Below are positions 27,526 to 36,132 of a stretch of DNA of 64,000 nt, in pieces. Location: the NCBI RefSeq assembly GCF_900618535.1, contig NZ_UYJA01000003.1, forward strand, positions 558,001-622,000. The letters run 5' to 3'. The notes under the pieces were generated by a model, which was not told where the DNA came from, ran no database searches, and was given only the letters and a program-made list of their open reading frames with translations. Made by a program: the position numbers and the translations under genes. How positions within the stretch are numbered: the stretch's first letter is position 1; each line of letters opens with the position of its first letter. This stretch comes from Pseudomonas bubulae. Lineage in GTDB: Bacteria; Pseudomonadota; Gammaproteobacteria; Pseudomonadales; Pseudomonadaceae.

Positions 27526-28044
27526 GTCCGTGATTAAAGGCTTATAGCGCTGGTGCTGCAGCTCGCCATGTCGATGCTTGTTCAGTGACTTGGCATCCGT
27601 TTGCATGAAATTCCAGAACAAAAGCCCGTCTCGCACAGCGACAATGACCAGCATCTGGCGCTTTGCTTCGTAGGCTCCTATAAAGGCCAAGCGGTACGAG
27701 CCATCATCGTATTCGACCTTCCAAACCTCAAAAGGCCCAGTAAGCGTGTCCATGGCCATTTTCACATAGCGTTCGCGAGCATCGGCACGCTTTTCTACTA
27801 TGTGATAGAAGCTTTTTCGGTCGACGGTTACTAACCCCATGGGTGTCTCGATAGTGAGGGACAAAATGGCCGGGTTAACAAAACCCAAATATTGAGCGAC
27901 CAGCGCTATGGCCGCTTCATGGCTATCGGCTGCCTCCACCTCATCCACCGCAGATGAACGCATTTCACGCTCAAGGGTTCTCAAATCAGGGAGCCCGTAA
28001 TCAACCCACGTTGGCTGGCCTTTTATTTCTTTTATGGGGGGCAT
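27505..28044 (-). CDS. PBECR2-like nuclease-fold protein of phage type
   Basis: The 179-residue product has a central and C-terminal region reading HIVEKRADARERYVKMAMD, FEVWKVEYDDGSYRLAFIGAYE, LVIVAVRDG and LLFWNFMQTDAKSLNKHRHGEL. That is the pattern of the PBECR2 domain (phage, Barnase-EndoU-colicin E5/D-RelE-like nuclease 2), normally found at the C-terminus of Mu gpF-type head morphogenesis proteins. The N-terminal 50 residues (IKGQPTWVDYGLPDLR) also resemble the linker before that domain. It therefore looks like the separated tail of such a phage protein, kept as its own frame with an ATG at 28044. Nuclease activity is inferred from fold only. Confidence 0.65.
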   Translation of the reverse strand: MPPIKEIKGQPTWVDYGLPDLRTLEREMRSSAVDEVEAADSHEAAIALVAQYLGFVNPAILSLTIETPMGLVTVDRKSFYHIVEKRADARERYVKMAMDTLTGPFEVWKVEYDDGSYRLAFIGAYEAKRQMLVIVAVRDGLLFWNFMQTDAKSLNKHRHGELQHQRYKPLITDKEKGQS

Positions 28045-28125
28045 CTACCATGTCCAAAAAAGCATGCTCGGAAACGTCCAGGCGAGTTGTTGTCCACCAG
28101 TAGGGCAACCATGGAATTGGGGGCG

Positions 28126-28960
28126 TTAAATCTGTTCAATGATTCCATTGAACAACCCTTTCAATTGCTCGTTACCAGCATCCACCAGGTGGTTGTCGTC
28201 GTAGTACAGCGGCACACCGTTCCTTGAGCCCATGCATTGCCCGTTTGGGCAAAGGTATGGGGTTGGGTCAATAACCTTGGCATTGCACTGCTTTGCCGCG
28301 ACTTCAATGGCGTGGTTGGCTACGCGATTACGTCTCTCATAGTCCTGCAGTGAAACGGTGATGTCCGATGAGTACTGGAAAATGCGTTTATGCAGGTTCA
28401 AGCCTTTGTAGATGTTGAACGGCATTTCCGGGATCGGTTTGACGATATACACCGGACGATTATCTGAGATGGCACACACAACCTTGGTGTACTCAGCGGC
28501 GTATGTATCGGCAAATGACTGCCCCGTGAGGTGCTCCTTACCCGGGAAGTACACGCGGTAACTGTTGCCTCTCCTCGTATCGGTGTGGTGCGTCGAAATA
28601 GCCCCCGCTTTTGGCGAACATGAAATTGGAGCTGAACAACAAGCTGCTCTTGATTGCTCTGATCAACTCGCGGTAGTCATCGAGGGGAAAATAGACAAAC
28701 CCGAAGATCAGCAACGCTGCACACAGAGTCAGCAAAGCCGGAATGATTCGCCGTGCCCTGGAGGCGTAAAAGCCCAAGAGTGAGAAGTTTTGATTGTGCA
28801 GGCCATTGACGATGATTCCGGTCATCAGAAAACCGGAGATAACAAAGAAGATGTCGACTCCAGCAAAGCCCCCGCCGAACCCTCCGATTTTGAAGTGAAA
28901 CAACACAACGGAAATGACCGCGAGCGCTCGCAGCGAATTTATATTCTTTCGGAACTGCAT
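28126..28960 (-). pseudogene. Acyltransferase-3/SGNH O-acetylase with internal deletion and frameshift
   Basis: The first about 125 residues (28960 downwards) are a clear OafA/YrhL-type acyltransferase N-terminus: INSLRALAVISVVLFHF, FAGVDIFFVISGFLMTGII, YASRARRIIPALL. From about 28555 downward a different frame encodes the last about 140 residues of the SGNH esterase-like domain these proteins carry, with DNHLVDAGN near the end holding the catalytic Asp-x-x-His. About 350 residues that should lie between are missing. The two parts meet out of frame near 28540-28575 (frame 1 ends RQQLPRVLPG). Intact relatives are about 640 residues and acetylate surface polysaccharides. This copy cannot be functional. 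Confidence 0.82.
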
Positions 28961-29102
28961 TTGTGTAATCCATGAAATAGGTCAGTAGTGCGAGAGCACC
29001 GCATTGCGCGGGGTACTATAGGGAATAACCTATTTCAAAGAGGTAGGCTCGTATGTATATGTAATAGTTAATACTTTAAGTAAAATCTGTAGTTTGGTTC
29101 TT

Positions 29103-29380
29103 GTGCTCCTCAGCGTTGCACCTTGGGGCTGACGTTTGGTGGCGCTCCCTCGTTACTACAGACGGCCATTGCCGATACCGCCGGTGACGGGGCCGATGTA
29201 GCGCAGTCGATGCTGGTCGCCATCTTCAATCTGGCAGTGGCCGGAGGTGGCATTGCTGGTGACTTGTTGCTGGAACAGGCGGGGCCGAGCTCTTTTTCCC
29301 CAACACGGCTGATACTGGCGCTGCTCGGTCTGTCCGTGGTTTGGTTCGCCAGGGCCAATGGGCCGCCAGGTGCATGTTGA
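29103..29380 (+). pseudogene. MFS transporter, C-terminal remnant
   Basis: The segment GLTFGGAPSLLQTAIADTAGDGADVAQSML, then AIFNLAVAGGGIAGDLLLEQAGPSSFS and LILALLGLSVVWFARA, is the last two or three helices of a DHA1-type major facilitator (AraJ/YdhP style). The other nine or so helices are absent. The preceding bases read SVAPWG in another frame, so a one-base loss near 29126 is likely as well. No start or ribosome site is present. It is a decayed fragment. Confidence 0.75.
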
Positions 29381-29534
29381 AGCTAATAAAAATAGCTTGA
29401 GAGCCTGCTTTCGGCACAAAGTATGTAAAGACACCTCCGCGAACCCAGGCGATGATTGCTGAGGATTTCACCGCAGTAATTCAATGCTGCGCTTATAGCA
29501 ATATCTGTCCGGCCAGCACAGCTGCATATGGACG

Positions 29535-30017
29535 CTATGATTCGAGATGCTTTTCCAAAAATATACTATTGGGATCATATTCATACCCGCCGAATGGCCC
29601 TCGACGCTGATATCCGTTGCGCTCATAAAATGAAATTGCTTCCAGTTGTCGATAGCCGGTTTCAAGCATTAAATGAAAGCAGCCCTCCTTTCGAGCTTCG
29701 TTTTCTAGGGTTGTAAGAAGCCGACTGGCCAGCCCTTGTCCCCGGAATGTTGGTTTTGTAAACATCCGCTTCAGCTCGCCGTGCGTCGGGTGCACTACCA
29801 AGGCTCCACATGCCACGGCCTCTCCGTTACTGGAACGCCCAACAGCGAACAGCACATTTTTCGAAGAAAGAGCTTCGATGTTTATGCCGTGATGACTTTC
29901 TGCGGGGTAAAGCGGGGCTTGGTAAGCATCAAGCTCCTCAATGAGGGCAATCACTTCCGGTTGATCAGGGGATTCAAGCGAAATAAAGGGGGGAGTCTTC
30001 AAAAGATCTACGCTCAA
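29535..30017 (-). CDS. GNAT family N-acetyltransferase
   Basis: The 160-residue enzyme has the GNAT fold: an acetyl-CoA pyrophosphate loop RGQGLASRLLTTLE (R/Q-x-x-G-x-A variant) after GELKRMFTKPTF, and the C-terminal LETGYRQLEAISFYERNGYQRRGPFGGYE, where the tyrosine acts as general acid in relatives. The substrate is unknown. The apparent start is TTG at 30017 (MSVDLLKTPPFISLE), with no clear ribosome site. It appears intact, unlike its neighbours, and stands alone. Confidence 0.8.
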   Translation of the reverse strand: MSVDLLKTPPFISLESPDQPEVIALIEELDAYQAPLYPAESHHGINIEALSSKNVLFAVGRSSNGEAVACGALVVHPTHGELKRMFTKPTFRGQGLASRLLTTLENEARKEGCFHLMLETGYRQLEAISFYERNGYQRRGPFGGYEYDPNSIFLEKHLES

Positions 30018-30295
30018 ATGACTGGTTCGGATTTATATATCAGTCTGAATATAAGGTGTAAAAATATACGTCAACACTCAATTTAACGTATGCGTCTATC
30101 CACGTCATCTACCCAACTCCCAAAGCTGTGACATGGTGTGCACTTTGATTTAAGTGGGCAGCAGTTTTAGCCTTTTAAACGGGTATTTAATGCAGCCAAA
30201 ATGACGTTCGTATTCCAGATCTTTCAAAGCCCAGGTCATTCAAGAGTGGGGCCATCCCGTAGCTTCGATTGCCAGCATCGTCCTCAGTCAAAGCC
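30018..30295. other. Spacer without recognised gene
   Basis: AT-rich at its left half, near the GNAT promoter. I see no gene, RNA or repeat that I can support. Confidence 0.35.
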
Positions 30296-30913
30296 TCAAT
30301 CCAAACCAGCTGCAAAATCCCCAACTTCGCAGGGGCAGTTCAGCCCTTGCGTCGTAGTGAATATCGACTGGTAGTACCTTCGCCCGGCTTCAAGATGAGG
30401 CCCGAACGTAAAACCTTGTTCCAGCATTGTGTTCATGTCGGCCTCGGTAATGCGCATGATGTAGCTGTGCCCGGTCGTGATCAGCGCACAGTCCGCACCT
30501 TGTGTTTCGCCCATATTGAACCATTTGCCCGCATCACCATGCCCGCTTGCGAAGGTATGGCCGTTGTAATGAACCTGCCATCCACCATCGAGCAGGATCC
30601 AGGTGTCCGGTGCCGATGCTCCTCCCTGGTCCTTCTTGGCGATGACCGCTCCGGCTTCGGTTTCCCATTCGTTTGAGTGGTCGATGACCCACCGCAGTTG
30701 TTCGGTCGTCAACGACGTGAAAAACGGCGTGTGGCGTAGCAAATGCAGATACGTGATTGAAGGTTTCATGGTCATTTCCTGCATGGCATCGGGCGTACGA
30801 TGATCGCCGCACGCTGCAAACCCCATGGTGGTCAAAACGGTCAGGCCCGCATTCCGAAAGCGCCTGCGCAGGGTCGCCGTACCGTGGCTCAAGTTGATGT
30901 TCATCATTGTCAT
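30296..30913 (-). CDS. Putative lipoprotein with cyclic-nucleotide-binding-like domain
   Basis: The 205-residue frame starts with RRRFRNAGLTVLTTMGFAACGD, a plausible lipoprotein signal (lipobox FAAC, C35). It continues into TYLHLLRHTPFFTSLTTEQLRWVIDHSNEWETEAGAVIAKKDQ, the opening of a Crp/cNMP-binding beta-roll (PFF-x2-L-x2-EQL...G-x-VI). GGWQVHYNGHTFASGHGDAGKWFN follows. No DNA-binding helix-turn-helix is present. An alternative start at 30775 or 30769, with AGGA just upstream, would remove the signal and make a cytosolic protein. The codons between the two starts end mostly in G or C, which supports the longer form. The ligand is unknown. Confidence 0.6.
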   Translation of the reverse strand: MTMMNINLSHGTATLRRRFRNAGLTVLTTMGFAACGDHRTPDAMQEMTMKPSITYLHLLRHTPFFTSLTTEQLRWVIDHSNEWETEAGAVIAKKDQGGASAPDTWILLDGGWQVHYNGHTFASGHGDAGKWFNMGETQGADCALITTGHSYIMRITEADMNTMLEQGFTFGPHLEAGRRYYQSIFTTTQGLNCPCEVGDFAAGLD

Positions 30914-31032
30914 GCCCTATGTGATTGGCGGTCTTGTGGGAGGCCGCCGGGGGGCTTTGGCCTTTGCGTAAAACCTGGAGTGTGTGTATTCCACTTAGTC
31001 GCCGAAGTACCCCTCGGGCCGCGAGGGCAGAC

Positions 31033-31929
31033 TCAGCGAGCAGCGACCTTGAGCAGGTCTTCAAGGCCTATGCGGCGAAACATTTCAGCGCGTACCCGGT
31101 CGGCCATGGCATTGACGACCTGGGCACCGTCCTGGGATGGATCGATATGACACCGAAATGGACGGGTACCCAATGGCATTCCGACGATTTCGACGATGGC
31201 TTTGGCCACTTCACCGACATCCGCGTCAGCCGGTTCCAGGGCTGCCAGACCTTTGAGTGCCTGATCTGGCACACCGGAGTAAGGGCCTTCGTTGTATTCG
31301 GCGGCTCGAACCTGGTCTGCAGGGGAACCGGAATGGGTGAAGTGGTTGGTGCCCTTGGTGAACGCACCCGGCACGATGATTGACGTCTCCACCCCCCAAC
31401 GCGTCAGTTCGCTGGCGTAGGACACTGCCAGCGAGTCCATGGCCGCCTTGGCCGCAAAGTACGGAGCCAAATACGGCGGGGTGCCACCGCGCGCACTGCT
31501 GGAGGAAACCCACAGCACCAGCCCCCGTCCCTGTTTGCGCAGTTGCGGCAAGGCCGCTCGGTTAACGCGTTGAGTGCTCAATACGTTGACGTCGTAGAGC
31601 TGGGCGAACTGCTCGGGCGTAAAGGCTTCGGCGGGGCCAAAGGACATGTGCCCGGCATTGTGGATGATCACGTCCAGTTGGCCGCAATCGCCGATGATTT
31701 TCGCGACGCCCGCCTGGACCGACTCGGTTGAGGCGACGTCCAGTTCAACGCTGCGCAAGTCAACCCGGTGTTCGTCCGCGTAGCGCTGTGCTTCGAGTAC
31801 TTGCGCTGCGTTGCGGCCCAGGGTTTCACGCATGCTGGCGTAGACGGTATGGCCAGCGTCGGCCAGGGCGCGTGCGGTGAGCGCGCCAAACCCGCTGGAG
31901 GCACCGGTAATCAGAATGACGGATTTCAA
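31033..31929 (-). CDS. Short-chain dehydrogenase/reductase
   Basis: The 298-residue classical-type SDR oxidoreductase has the NAD(P) motif TGASSGFG (8-15), NAG at 91-93, a catalytic serine in VSSSS (142-145) and Y157-x3-K161 (PYFAAKAAMD). The C-terminal extension makes it slightly longer than the 250-residue norm. The substrate is unknown; relatives are labelled as general oxidoreductases. It follows another SDR gene (118-base gap) on the same strand, and both face away from a LysR regulator, which probably controls them. Confidence 0.88.
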   Translation of the reverse strand: MKSVILITGASSGFGALTARALADAGHTVYASMRETLGRNAAQVLEAQRYADEHRVDLRSVELDVASTESVQAGVAKIIGDCGQLDVIIHNAGHMSFGPAEAFTPEQFAQLYDVNVLSTQRVNRAALPQLRKQGRGLVLWVSSSSARGGTPPYLAPYFAAKAAMDSLAVSYASELTRWGVETSIIVPGAFTKGTNHFTHSGSPADQVRAAEYNEGPYSGVPDQALKGLAALEPADADVGEVAKAIVEIVGMPLGTRPFRCHIDPSQDGAQVVNAMADRVRAEMFRRIGLEDLLKVAAR

Positions 31930-32047
31930 GATAAAGACCTCTCCAAAATCAGCAGATAAAACCTGCCGTCACTGCGCTGAGCAATGTGAACATCCGCTGC
32001 GATTGCTCGCAGCATGATCACTAACCCTGTGTTTCAAACGGCTCGGC

Positions 32048-32788
32048 TCAGACGAGGCCACCGTTGACGCGCAGGATTTGTCCATTCACCCAGGCCGAAT
32101 CAGGGCCCACGAGGAAGGACACCACGCGAGAGATATCTTCTGGCTGAGCCAGGCGTTCCAGCGGAGGCATTTTGGCGAAGGTCTGGATTTGCTCTTCGCT
32201 CTTGCCATGCAGGAACAGATCGGTGGCGACCGGGCCAGGTGCCACGGCGTTGACGGTGATGTTGCGACCGCGCATTTCCTTGGCGAACACTTGGGTCAGG
32301 GATTCCACCGCTGCTTTGCTGGCGATGTACACGGCGTAACCCGGCAGGTTCATGCCGACGGTACTGCTGGAAAAGTTGATGATCCGGCCGCCATTGTTCA
32401 GGCGGGTAGCGGCTTCACGCAGCGTGTTGAAGGTGCCGCGGGCGTGGATATTGAAATTCTGATCGAACAGCTCGTCGCTGTGTTGTGCCAGCGGCATGAC
32501 TTTGAGGATGCCCGCATTGTTGACCAGCACGTCGACTTTACCCAGTTGCGCTTCGGTTTCATCAAACAGGCGGCGTACATCTTCGGCACTGGCAACATCT
32601 GCCTTTATCGCGATGGCCTGGTGTCCGGCCTGACGCAATTGGGCAACCAGAGCCGTGGCTTCGTTGGCGCTGTTGGCATAATTGATTGCGACGGCGAAAC
32701 CTTCGGTGGCCAGTTGTTTGGCAATAACAGCGCCGATGCCGCGGGAGGCGCCAGTGATAATGGCAACTTTCAAATTGTGAGTCGTCAT
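32048..32788 (-). CDS. SDR family oxidoreductase (FabG-like)
   Basis: The 246-residue classical SDR has TGASRGIG (12-19), NNAG (90-93), catalytic S140-S142 (INFSSST), Y154 and K158 (YIASKAA), and the substrate-loop start APGPVATDLFLHGKS. It resembles 3-oxoacyl-ACP reductase or glucose dehydrogenase type enzymes, but the substrate is not known. The ATG at 32788 is chosen because AAGGA then lies about 8 bases upstream; the ATG three codons earlier is too close to that site. It is transcribed divergently from the LysR gene. Confidence 0.88.
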   Translation of the reverse strand: MTTHNLKVAIITGASRGIGAVIAKQLATEGFAVAINYANSANEATALVAQLRQAGHQAIAIKADVASAEDVRRLFDETEAQLGKVDVLVNNAGILKVMPLAQHSDELFDQNFNIHARGTFNTLREAATRLNNGGRIINFSSSTVGMNLPGYAVYIASKAAVESLTQVFAKEMRGRNITVNAVAPGPVATDLFLHGKSEEQIQTFAKMPPLERLAQPEDISRVVSFLVGPDSAWVNGQILRVNGGLV

Positions 32789-32925
32789 GGCTGTCATTCC
32801 TTGTGTCAGTGGGGGGTGTTTGCTGGGGACGAGGCTAATTTCACATGTTTACTCTTGGTGTTAAATGCATGAAAGTTGGCTTAACTGTTCAATAAATACC
32901 AACAATCAAAAAGAGGGCGTTCAGC

Positions 32926-33816
32926 GTGGATCAAGTCAAGGCGATGAAAGCCTTTGTGCGGATTTATGAGCGCAGCAGCTTCACGAAAGCCGCCGATGAC
33001 TTGAACCTGCCGCGGGCGACGCTGACCCATACCCTGAATCAATTCGAGGCCTGGCTTGGTACGCGTCTGCTGGAACGCAGTACGCGAAAAGTGCGCCCTA
33101 CGCTTGATGGCGAGGCGTACTACCAGCGTTGCGTGCAGTTATTGGCGGAACTGGAGGAGGCCGAGCTGGCATTTCGCGGCGTGGCCCCCAAAGGCCAGTT
33201 GCGCGTAGATTTGCATGGCACTTTGGCCAAACACTTCGTTATCCCGGCGTTGCCGCAGTTTATGGCCCGGTATCCGGAGATAGAGTTGTCCATCAGCGAG
33301 GCCGATCGCTTTGTCGACCTGATTACCGAAGGTGTGGACTGTGTCCTGCGTGCCGGAACCCTTGGTGATTCGGCATTGATTGGCAAGCGTGTGGCCAACC
33401 TTGAACAGATCACCTGTGCAAGTCCGGGGTATCTGCGCCAATACGGTGTACCGAAAAGCCTCGACGACCTGGGCCATCACCGCGCCGTGAATTACGTCTC
33501 GCGCACCACCGCTAGGCAGTTTCCGTTTGAGTTCATGGTCGATGGCCAAGTCAAGGAAGTGGTCATTGAGGGGGCGTTGTCGGTGTTTGGTGCAGAAGTT
33601 TATGCGGCGTCGGCAATTGCCGGGCTCGGCATCATCCAGTGCCCGCATTACCGGATGAAAACGCAGATATCCCAAGGCCTGGTGCAGAAAATTCTCGCCG
33701 AAACGCCACCGCCACCGATGCCGGTTTCTGTGCTTTACCCGCAGAACCGGCACATGTCGCCACGGGTTCGGGTATTTGTCGACTGGTTGAGCGAAATATT
33801 CGCCGATGCATCGTGA
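32926..33816 (+). CDS. LysR-family transcriptional regulator
   Basis: The 296-residue regulator has an N-terminal winged helix-turn-helix (about 1-60: AMKAFVRIYERSSFTKAADDLNLPRATLTHTLNQFEAWLGTRLLERSTRK) and a periplasmic-binding-protein-like effector domain. The start is GTG, with GAGGGCG upstream. It is divergent from the SDR gene across 137 bases, the classic arrangement in which a LysR protein controls its neighbour. The inducer is unknown. The stop codon lies in an 11-base tandem duplication. Confidence 0.9.
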   Translation: MDQVKAMKAFVRIYERSSFTKAADDLNLPRATLTHTLNQFEAWLGTRLLERSTRKVRPTLDGEAYYQRCVQLLAELEEAELAFRGVAPKGQLRVDLHGTLAKHFVIPALPQFMARYPEIELSISEADRFVDLITEGVDCVLRAGTLGDSALIGKRVANLEQITCASPGYLRQYGVPKSLDDLGHHRAVNYVSRTTARQFPFEFMVDGQVKEVVIEGALSVFGAEVYAASAIAGLGIIQCPHYRMKTQISQGLVQKILAETPPPPMPVSVLYPQNRHMSPRVRVFVDWLSEIFADAS

Positions 33817-33832
33817 GGGCATCGTGAGGGCA
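33811..33832. repeat. 11-bp tandem duplication at the LysR stop codon
   Basis: TCGTGAGGGCA occurs at 33811-33821 and 33822-33832. The first copy supplies the TGA of the regulator. It looks like recent slippage. Confidence 0.6.
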
Positions 33833-34383
33833 TCGCGACGGCGCGTCTGAGTGCTTATTTCAGGATGAGCGGCCAACGTTCGTTCAGAAGGGCGGGTAAT
33901 CCCCCCATTTTTAGCATTCACCAAGCATAGAGGTCAGGCGGGGCAGTCCCTTTTTTACCCGGCAGATGATTGGGTGACTGATTTTAATCATGGTGTCCGT
34001 GAGTGGTTTATCGGTATGCGATCGGCAGTAAATATTCAAAGAGCGGCGGATTTTTAATCTGTTCACCCCGTTGGCCGTTGATATCAACCACGGATCGGCA
34101 CTCATCGATAAGGCCAACGCAGTGCTCTTGGGCGCTCTGACAATTTGGCTTTGCACATGGGGGCAAGCGGACCCCTCAACTACCAGATCTACCTGCTTCG
34201 AAAAATCTAGTTCCCTGGCGAGAGGTTTCGTCGTTGGTATAGGAAACGTCCTAAATCATTTCCTTCTGAGAAACTTAAAACTTACGCCATCCACGGGCGC
34301 TCCTAGGCATTTTTCTACGAGTTGCCCCTGTCAAAAGGCTTTGGCTCACACAGCAAGGTTTGCGAACCACGGATGGAGCAAGC
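33833..34383. other. Leader region of the CDI locus
   Basis: About 550 bases without a supported gene. It should contain the promoter of the cdiB-cdiA-cdiI operon. The sequence is AT-richer than its surroundings, but I could not pick a convincing -35/-10 pair. Confidence 0.4.
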
Positions 34384-36102
34384 ATGTCGGCATGTCACCT
34401 CGCTGTAAGGTTTTACTTTTCGTCTCTGCTGGTTGGTTTGGCCGGGGTGAGTTCCGCTGTGGCTGAATCGGGCCCGACGCCGGGTGATCAGGATCTGATT
34501 CGCGATCGTCAAGAACGTCTGCTCGAAGAGCAACGGCGCCGGCTTGAGGAGCTTCAGGAGCTTCCCGGCAAACAGATTTCTCTTACGGCTCCAGCTCAGC
34601 CAGCCGACAGTCGCTGTTTCCCCATAGAAGAAATCGAGCTCAAGGGCGCCGACAGCCTGTCCGCCAGTGAGCGCGAATCGGTGTTCCAGTCCTATATCGG
34701 CCAGTGTCTGGGCGTGTCTCAGCTCAATGAACTACTCAAGGTCATCACCAACCGATATATCGACAGGGGTTTGGTGACCAGTCGTGCTTACTTGCCGCAG
34801 CAGGACCTTTCCCAAGGGCATCTGCAAGTCCTGGTGGTTGAAGGCAAGCTTGAAAGTTTCAAGGGCGACGACAACAGCAAGCTATCCAGCCGCGAATTGG
34901 CCATGAGCTTTCCCGGTCAGCCTGGTAATCAGCTGGATTTGCGGGAAATCGAGCAGGCGATTGATCAGCTCAACCGCTTGCCATCCAACCAGGCACAAAT
35001 GGAACTGGCACCGGGCAGTGAGGTGGGGGGGAGTGCGGTAGTGGTCAAAAACGCGCCGCAAAAGCCCTGGCGTGTCGGCTTGTCGCGTACTAACGACGGT
35101 CAGAAAAGTACCGGTGAACAGCAGTGGGGCACGGGGTTTGAGTGGGACAGCCCGCTGGGTCTGGCCGATCAATTGGTGCTGCGTGGGGGCCACGATGCAA
35201 TCAGCGACCACCGGAAAACGTCGAAAAATGCGAGCTTCTACTACAACCTGCCGTGGGGCTGGTGGAACTTCGCTTATACCTACAGCCAAAGCGATTATCG
35301 CTCGGTCGGCCAGGCCAATACGTTTGATTTCAAACAAACCGGGGACAGTGCAAACCATCAACTGCGTGCCGAACGGGTGGTCCATCGCGACGCGATGAGT
35401 AAAACCTCCCTCAACACCGGTCTGGCGCATATGCGTTCCAATAACTACGTAAGCGATTCACGACTGCGCAACAGCAGCCACCGTCTTAGCGAATTCCAGG
35501 TTGGCATCAACCACGGTCGACGTATCGCGAGTTCCTTCGTCAACCTCGATGTCGGTATGCAAAACGGTATCGGCGCCTTCGATGCCCAGGGGGAGCACAG
35601 CCCCGAGCGGGGCATGCCAGAGGCCCGCTACCGCAAATACACCGCGACCATCAGCTATTTACAGCCTTTCAAGCTGTGGGGTGAGTCCTTCAGCTTTACC
35701 AGTATGGCCACCGGTCAACGCAGTGAGGATGTGCTGTTTAGTCCACAACGCTTAAGCCTGGGCGGTACAGCCTCGGTACGGGGCTACAAGGACCAGCAAC
35801 TGTCCGGCGACAGCGGAGGTTACTGGCGCAATGACCTGCGCTGGTGGCGTCCGGTGACGTGGGGGTGGCTGCGCCCGGTATTTACCGATTACGGCACCAG
35901 CCTTGGCTACGACCAGGGCGTGATTCGCCACGGGCGTTACAACCGCGAGGTACATGGCCGGGTCTCCAGCAATTCGCTGGAGTTGTTTGCCCGGGGCCGC
36001 AACCTCAGCACCAGCGTGACCTTTGCTCATTCCCTGGAACGACCGGATGTGCTCACCGAGCGTGAAGCGCCGATCTACTTCCGTATGGATTTCTTTCTTT
36101 AA
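34384..36102 (+). CDS. cdiB: Two-partner secretion outer-membrane transporter (CdiB/ShlB type)
   Basis: TpsB proteins are 16-stranded Omp85-family barrels that thread a large TpsA partner to the cell surface. The 572-residue precursor has a signal peptide cut after about A27 (SSAVA-ES). It has a coiled N-terminal helix (RDRQERLLEEQRRRLEELQ) that plugs the pore, two POTRA domains from about residue 70 (CFPIEEIELKGAD), and the barrel. Near the end it has a conserved loop (LGGTASVRGYKDQQLSGDSGGYWRNDLRW) and a final strand PIYFRMDFFL. GGAG lies about 8 bases before the ATG at 34384. cdiA follows 30 bases downstream. Confidence 0.93.
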   Translation: MSACHLAVRFYFSSLLVGLAGVSSAVAESGPTPGDQDLIRDRQERLLEEQRRRLEELQELPGKQISLTAPAQPADSRCFPIEEIELKGADSLSASERESVFQSYIGQCLGVSQLNELLKVITNRYIDRGLVTSRAYLPQQDLSQGHLQVLVVEGKLESFKGDDNSKLSSRELAMSFPGQPGNQLDLREIEQAIDQLNRLPSNQAQMELAPGSEVGGSAVVVKNAPQKPWRVGLSRTNDGQKSTGEQQWGTGFEWDSPLGLADQLVLRGGHDAISDHRKTSKNASFYYNLPWGWWNFAYTYSQSDYRSVGQANTFDFKQTGDSANHQLRAERVVHRDAMSKTSLNTGLAHMRSNNYVSDSRLRNSSHRLSEFQVGINHGRRIASSFVNLDVGMQNGIGAFDAQGEHSPERGMPEARYRKYTATISYLQPFKLWGESFSFTSMATGQRSEDVLFSPQRLSLGGTASVRGYKDQQLSGDSGGYWRNDLRWWRPVTWGWLRPVFTDYGTSLGYDQGVIRHGRYNREVHGRVSSNSLELFARGRNLSTSVTFAHSLERPDVLTEREAPIYFRMDFFL

Positions 36103-36132
36103 TTCAACGCTTCGTTGTATCGAGAAACTGAC

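Noticed and set aside
26096..30295. Direct repeat of the tRNA-Lys 3' end as an attachment site
   Set aside because: No second copy of the tRNA 3' segment was seen by eye, so no att site is annotated even though the locus is a known hotspot.
34071..34466. Frame in the cdiB leader running into cdiB
   Set aside because: Low-quality composition, ends within the signal peptide region of cdiB, no homologous motifs.
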